A program made the position numbers and the translations under genes. Below, one piece after another: positions 15,628-17,737 of a DNA stretch of 17,737 nucleotides. The DNA comes from DAOMOP01 sp035444405 (GTDB lineage Bacteria; Pseudomonadota; Gammaproteobacteria; Burkholderiales; Rhodocyclaceae): positions 1 through 17,737 of the forward strand of contig DAOMOP010000069.1 in NCBI GenBank assembly GCA_035444405.1. The letters are read 5' to 3'. Position 1 is the stretch's first letter; every line of letters begins with the position of its first letter. The notes under the pieces are model-generated. The model did no database searches. It had not been told where the DNA came from and saw only the letters and a list, made by a program, of their open reading frames with translations.

Positions 15628-16296
15628 TCACGGGGTTCGCGATGAAGTCATGGCGCGCCGGGCTGCGCCCCCCATCCCCTGCGCGTGCGCTTCGACGAGC
15701 GTCTGCCAGTCCTGGTCGTCGAACACGCGCTGGCGCCGCTTGAGCTGCTCGAGGTCGTGGCGTGCCGCGGCACGCCGGGTCAGGCGGCGGCGCATCTTCT
15801 CGAGGTCGATCAGCGCGACCTGCGGGGCCTCGCCCGACCAGCGCACCATGATGTGCTTGTCGTAAAGACTGCTGTGCTGCAGCCGCGCCCGGTGCAGCAC
15901 GCCGAGGCGCAGACCGAGCTCGCATGCGAGCGCCCGCCTTCGTGACGGTGCGAGATCGGCCTGTGCGGCAAGATCGGCGTAGCCGGCCAGCTCCTCGGTC
16001 ACGAGCACCGCCTCCTTGCCCTCGGGCGTGTCGCGCACGTCATGGAACACCGGCTCGGGCGCCGTCACACCGACCAGCCGCAGCAGGTTGAGGTAAAACC
16101 ATTCACGGCTCGCCGTCGGCCAGCCCAGCGGGTGCAGCAGCGTGCGGCACAAGTGATTGCGCTGGCGCTTCACATACAGCAGGCGACCGTCCTCGCGCAC
16201 CCGCATCATCCCGCTCCAGCCGTTGCGCCGCTCGTTGGGCGGCTCGACCCACTGCCCCGGGACAGTCCACCAGTACTCGAAATCCTTGTCAGACAT
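15628..16296 (-). CDS. Lipopolysaccharide kinase InaA family / Kdo-kinase-like protein
   Basis: A 222-residue protein with a small protein-kinase-like fold of the Kdo/WaaP kinase group. Such enzymes phosphorylate LPS core sugars; the InaA branch has unclear substrates. Visible features are a candidate ATP-binding Lys43 (LLYVKRQRNH), EELAGYADL (101-109), the catalytic-loop stretch LHRARLQHSSLYDKHIMV (134-151) and the metal-loop equivalent LIDLEKM (162-168). In the catalytic loop the usual HRD aspartate position is Ser, as I recall for InaA-type members (QH-x-x-x-Y-x-x-H), so activity cannot be assumed. No signal peptide or membrane segment is present. The ATG at 16296 is divergent from valS, 120 bp away. 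It separates the pepA-holC cluster from valS, which are often adjacent in relatives. A role in surface LPS modification is inference, though lptFG lies nearby. Confidence 0.82.
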   Translation of the reverse strand: MSDKDFEYWWTVPGQWVEPPNERRNGWSGMMRVREDGRLLYVKRQRNHLCRTLLHPLGWPTASREWFYLNLLRLVGVTAPEPVFHDVRDTPEGKEAVLVTEELAGYADLAAQADLAPSRRRALACELGLRLGVLHRARLQHSSLYDKHIMVRWSGEAPQVALIDLEKMRRRLTRRAAARHDLEQLKRRQRVFDDQDWQTLVEAHAQGMGGAARRAMTSSRTP

Positions 16297-16377
16297 TCGT
16301 ACCGATCTATCGGAAAAGCGAGGATCCTAGCATTCGCACGCCGTCACCTGCATTCGGGGATCGCTTCGGCTGTCCAG

Positions 16378-16383
16378 TATAAT
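16378..16383 (+). promoter_or_regulatory. Likely -10 element of valS
   Basis: A perfect TATAAT lies 33 bp before the valS ATG. No good -35 hexamer is found at 16-18 bp; the nearest candidate, TTCGGG (16353-16358), has a 19-bp spacer. Transcription would start near 16390. No T-box leader or terminator/antiterminator pair is visible in the 120-bp gap. Confidence 0.5.
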
Positions 16384-16416
16384 GGCCGCTTTTTCCGAAC
16401 ACAGCCCAAGCAGATC

Positions 16417-17737
16417 ATGGAACTGGCCAAGAGTTTCGAACCCGCGGCGATCGAGTCGCGCTGGTATCCGGAGTGGGAGTCGCGCGGGTACTTCCGCGCC
16501 GGCCTCGACAAGTCCAAGCCCGACGCGTTCTGCATCCTGCTGCCGCCGCCCAACGTGACCGGCACGCTGCACATGGGCCACGGCTTCAACCAGACGATCA
16601 TGGACGCGCTCACGCGCTATCACCGCATGCGCGGCGCGAACACGCTGTGGCAGCCCGGCACCGACCACGCCGGCATCGCCACGCAGATCGTCGTCGAGCG
16701 CCAGCTCGACGCCCAGGGCATTACCCGCCACCAGCTCGGCCGCGAGAAGTTCCTCGAGAAGGTGTGGGAGTGGAAAACCTACTCGGGCGGCACGATCACG
16801 CGCCAGATGCGGCGCCTGGGCACGTCGCCCGACTGGGAGCGCGAGCGCTTCACGATGGACGAGGGCCTGTCGAAGACCGTCACCGCGACCTTCGTGCGGC
16901 TCTACAACGAGGGCCTGATCTACCGCGGCAAGCGGCTGGTGAACTGGGACCCGAAGCTCGGCACGGCAGTGTCCGACCTCGAAGTCGTCTCCGAGGAGGA
17001 GGACGGCTTCCTGTGGCACATCACCTACCCGTTCACCGACGGGCCGATCGGCGATCTCGAAGGCCTGACGGTGGCGACGACCCGTCCCGAAACCATGCTC
17101 GGCGACGTCGCGGTGATGGTGCACCCCGAGGACGAGCGCTACGCGCATCTCATCGGCAAGACCGTGCGCCTGCCGCTGTGCGACCGTGACATCCCGATCA
17201 TCGCCGATGAATACGTCGACCGCGAGTTCGGCACCGGCTGCGTCAAGGTCACGCCGGCGCACGACTTCAACGACTACGCGGTGGGCGGACGGCACAACAT
17301 GCCTTGCATACGCATCTTGGCGTTGGACGGGACCATCATTTCCCCCACCACCGTCAGATCTGCTAAGGAGATTTTCTGGAACTACGATGCGTACGACGAA
17401 GAGGAGCGTCCTATCCACGCAGTCCTCTACGACTTGATGGCGGAGTGCTCAAAGGCTTCTTCAATTGATGAGGCCGTATCTCTGGTAATTCCGCCTAATT
17501 ACCAGGGGCTCGACCGTTTTGATGGACGCAACGCGATCGTTGCAGATCTGGAAACCGCCGGCCTGCTGGTGGAAGTCAAGGCGCACAAGCTACAGGTGCC
17601 GCGCGGCGACCGCACCGGCGTGGTGATCGAGCCGATGCTCACCGACCAGTGGTTCGTCGCGATGTCGAAGCCGGGCGCGGATGGCAAGTCGATCACGCAG
17701 AAGGCGCTCGAGGTCGTCGCCTCGGGCGAGATCAAGT
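16417..17737 (+). CDS. valS: Valyl-tRNA synthetase, 3' end outside the window, with an atypical internal segment
   Basis: A class I synthetase that charges tRNA-Val and hydrolyses mischarged Thr-tRNA in its CP1 editing domain. The ATG at 16417 gives MELAKSFEPAAIESRWYPEW, the usual start. The nucleotide-binding HMGH signature is at residues 52-55 within PPPNVTGTLHMGH. CP1 editing features include TTRPETMLGD and the HDFNDY motif (282-287), whose aspartates recognise threonine. The KMSKS signature lies beyond the window end. About 440 of an expected 900-950 residues are visible. The frame is unbroken to the edge. Between RH (292-293) and LDRF (365-368) there are 71 residues where about 25-45 are usual, and that part (17341-17520) is only about 52% G+C against about 68% around it. 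Flanking motifs remain intact, so the enzyme is probably functional. Confidence 0.96.
   Translation, partial: MELAKSFEPAAIESRWYPEWESRGYFRAGLDKSKPDAFCILLPPPNVTGTLHMGHGFNQTIMDALTRYHRMRGANTLWQPGTDHAGIATQIVVERQLDAQGITRHQLGREKFLEKVWEWKTYSGGTITRQMRRLGTSPDWERERFTMDEGLSKTVTATFVRLYNEGLIYRGKRLVNWDPKLGTAVSDLEVVSEEEDGFLWHITYPFTDGPIGDLEGLTVATTRPETMLGDVAVMVHPEDERYAHLIGKTVRLPLCDRDIPIIADEYVDREFGTGCVKVTPAHDFNDYAVGGRHNMPCIRILALDGTIISPTTVRSAKEIFWNYDAYDEEERPIHAVLYDLMAECSKASSIDEAVSLVIPPNYQGLDRFDGRNAIVADLETAGLLVEVKAHKLQVPRGDRTGVVIEPMLTDQWFVAMSKPGADGKSITQKALEVVASGEIK

Overview
The window is a compact, GC-rich (about two-thirds G+C) bacterial chromosome segment. The gene contents and gene orders point to a betaproteobacterium, most likely of the Rhodocyclales (Azoarcus/Thauera-like). 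This rests on protein character and synteny only, because no rRNA gene is present.

Region 1 (1-3607): the 3' part of leuA (leucine synthesis) runs toward a translationally coupled minus-strand pair, a WrbA-type quinone reductase and a small DUF2069 membrane protein. A 32-bp perfect palindrome separates the convergent genes. A YihY/BrkB-family membrane protein is divergent from wrbA.

Region 2 (3595-7482): a 508-residue protein of unknown function with PilZ-like motifs lies convergent to yihY. After it comes the classical rpsP-rimM-trmD-rplS operon (ribosomal proteins S16 and L19, 16S maturation factor, tRNA m1G37 methyltransferase). The operon has a strong sigma70-type promoter and ends in a clear intrinsic terminator.

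Region 3 (7518-10779): a bacteriohemerythrin gene is divergent from a large membrane signalling protein (NIT sensor, PAS, degenerate GGDEF, intact EAL). This is a likely oxygen/nitrogen-oxide and cyclic-di-GMP signalling locus, in keeping with a facultatively denitrifying lifestyle (inference).

Region 4 (10853-17737): lptF-lptG (LPS export permeases, minus strand) are divergent from pepA-holC plus a 148-residue unknown protein. A minus-strand InaA/Kdo-kinase-like gene follows, then valS, which runs off the window. The lptFG/pepA-holC-valS order is conserved in beta- and gammaproteobacteria. pepA contains a 68-N assembly gap that removes active-site residues and breaks the apparent frame.

Most of the window is conserved housekeeping sequence. 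The observation most worth a second look is a low-GC, in-frame extra segment inside valS, directly after the editing-site motif. Next are the GGDRF/EAL protein beside hemerythrin and the PilZ-like orphan. I found no clearly new multi-gene system, mobile element, CRISPR array or tRNA/rRNA gene.
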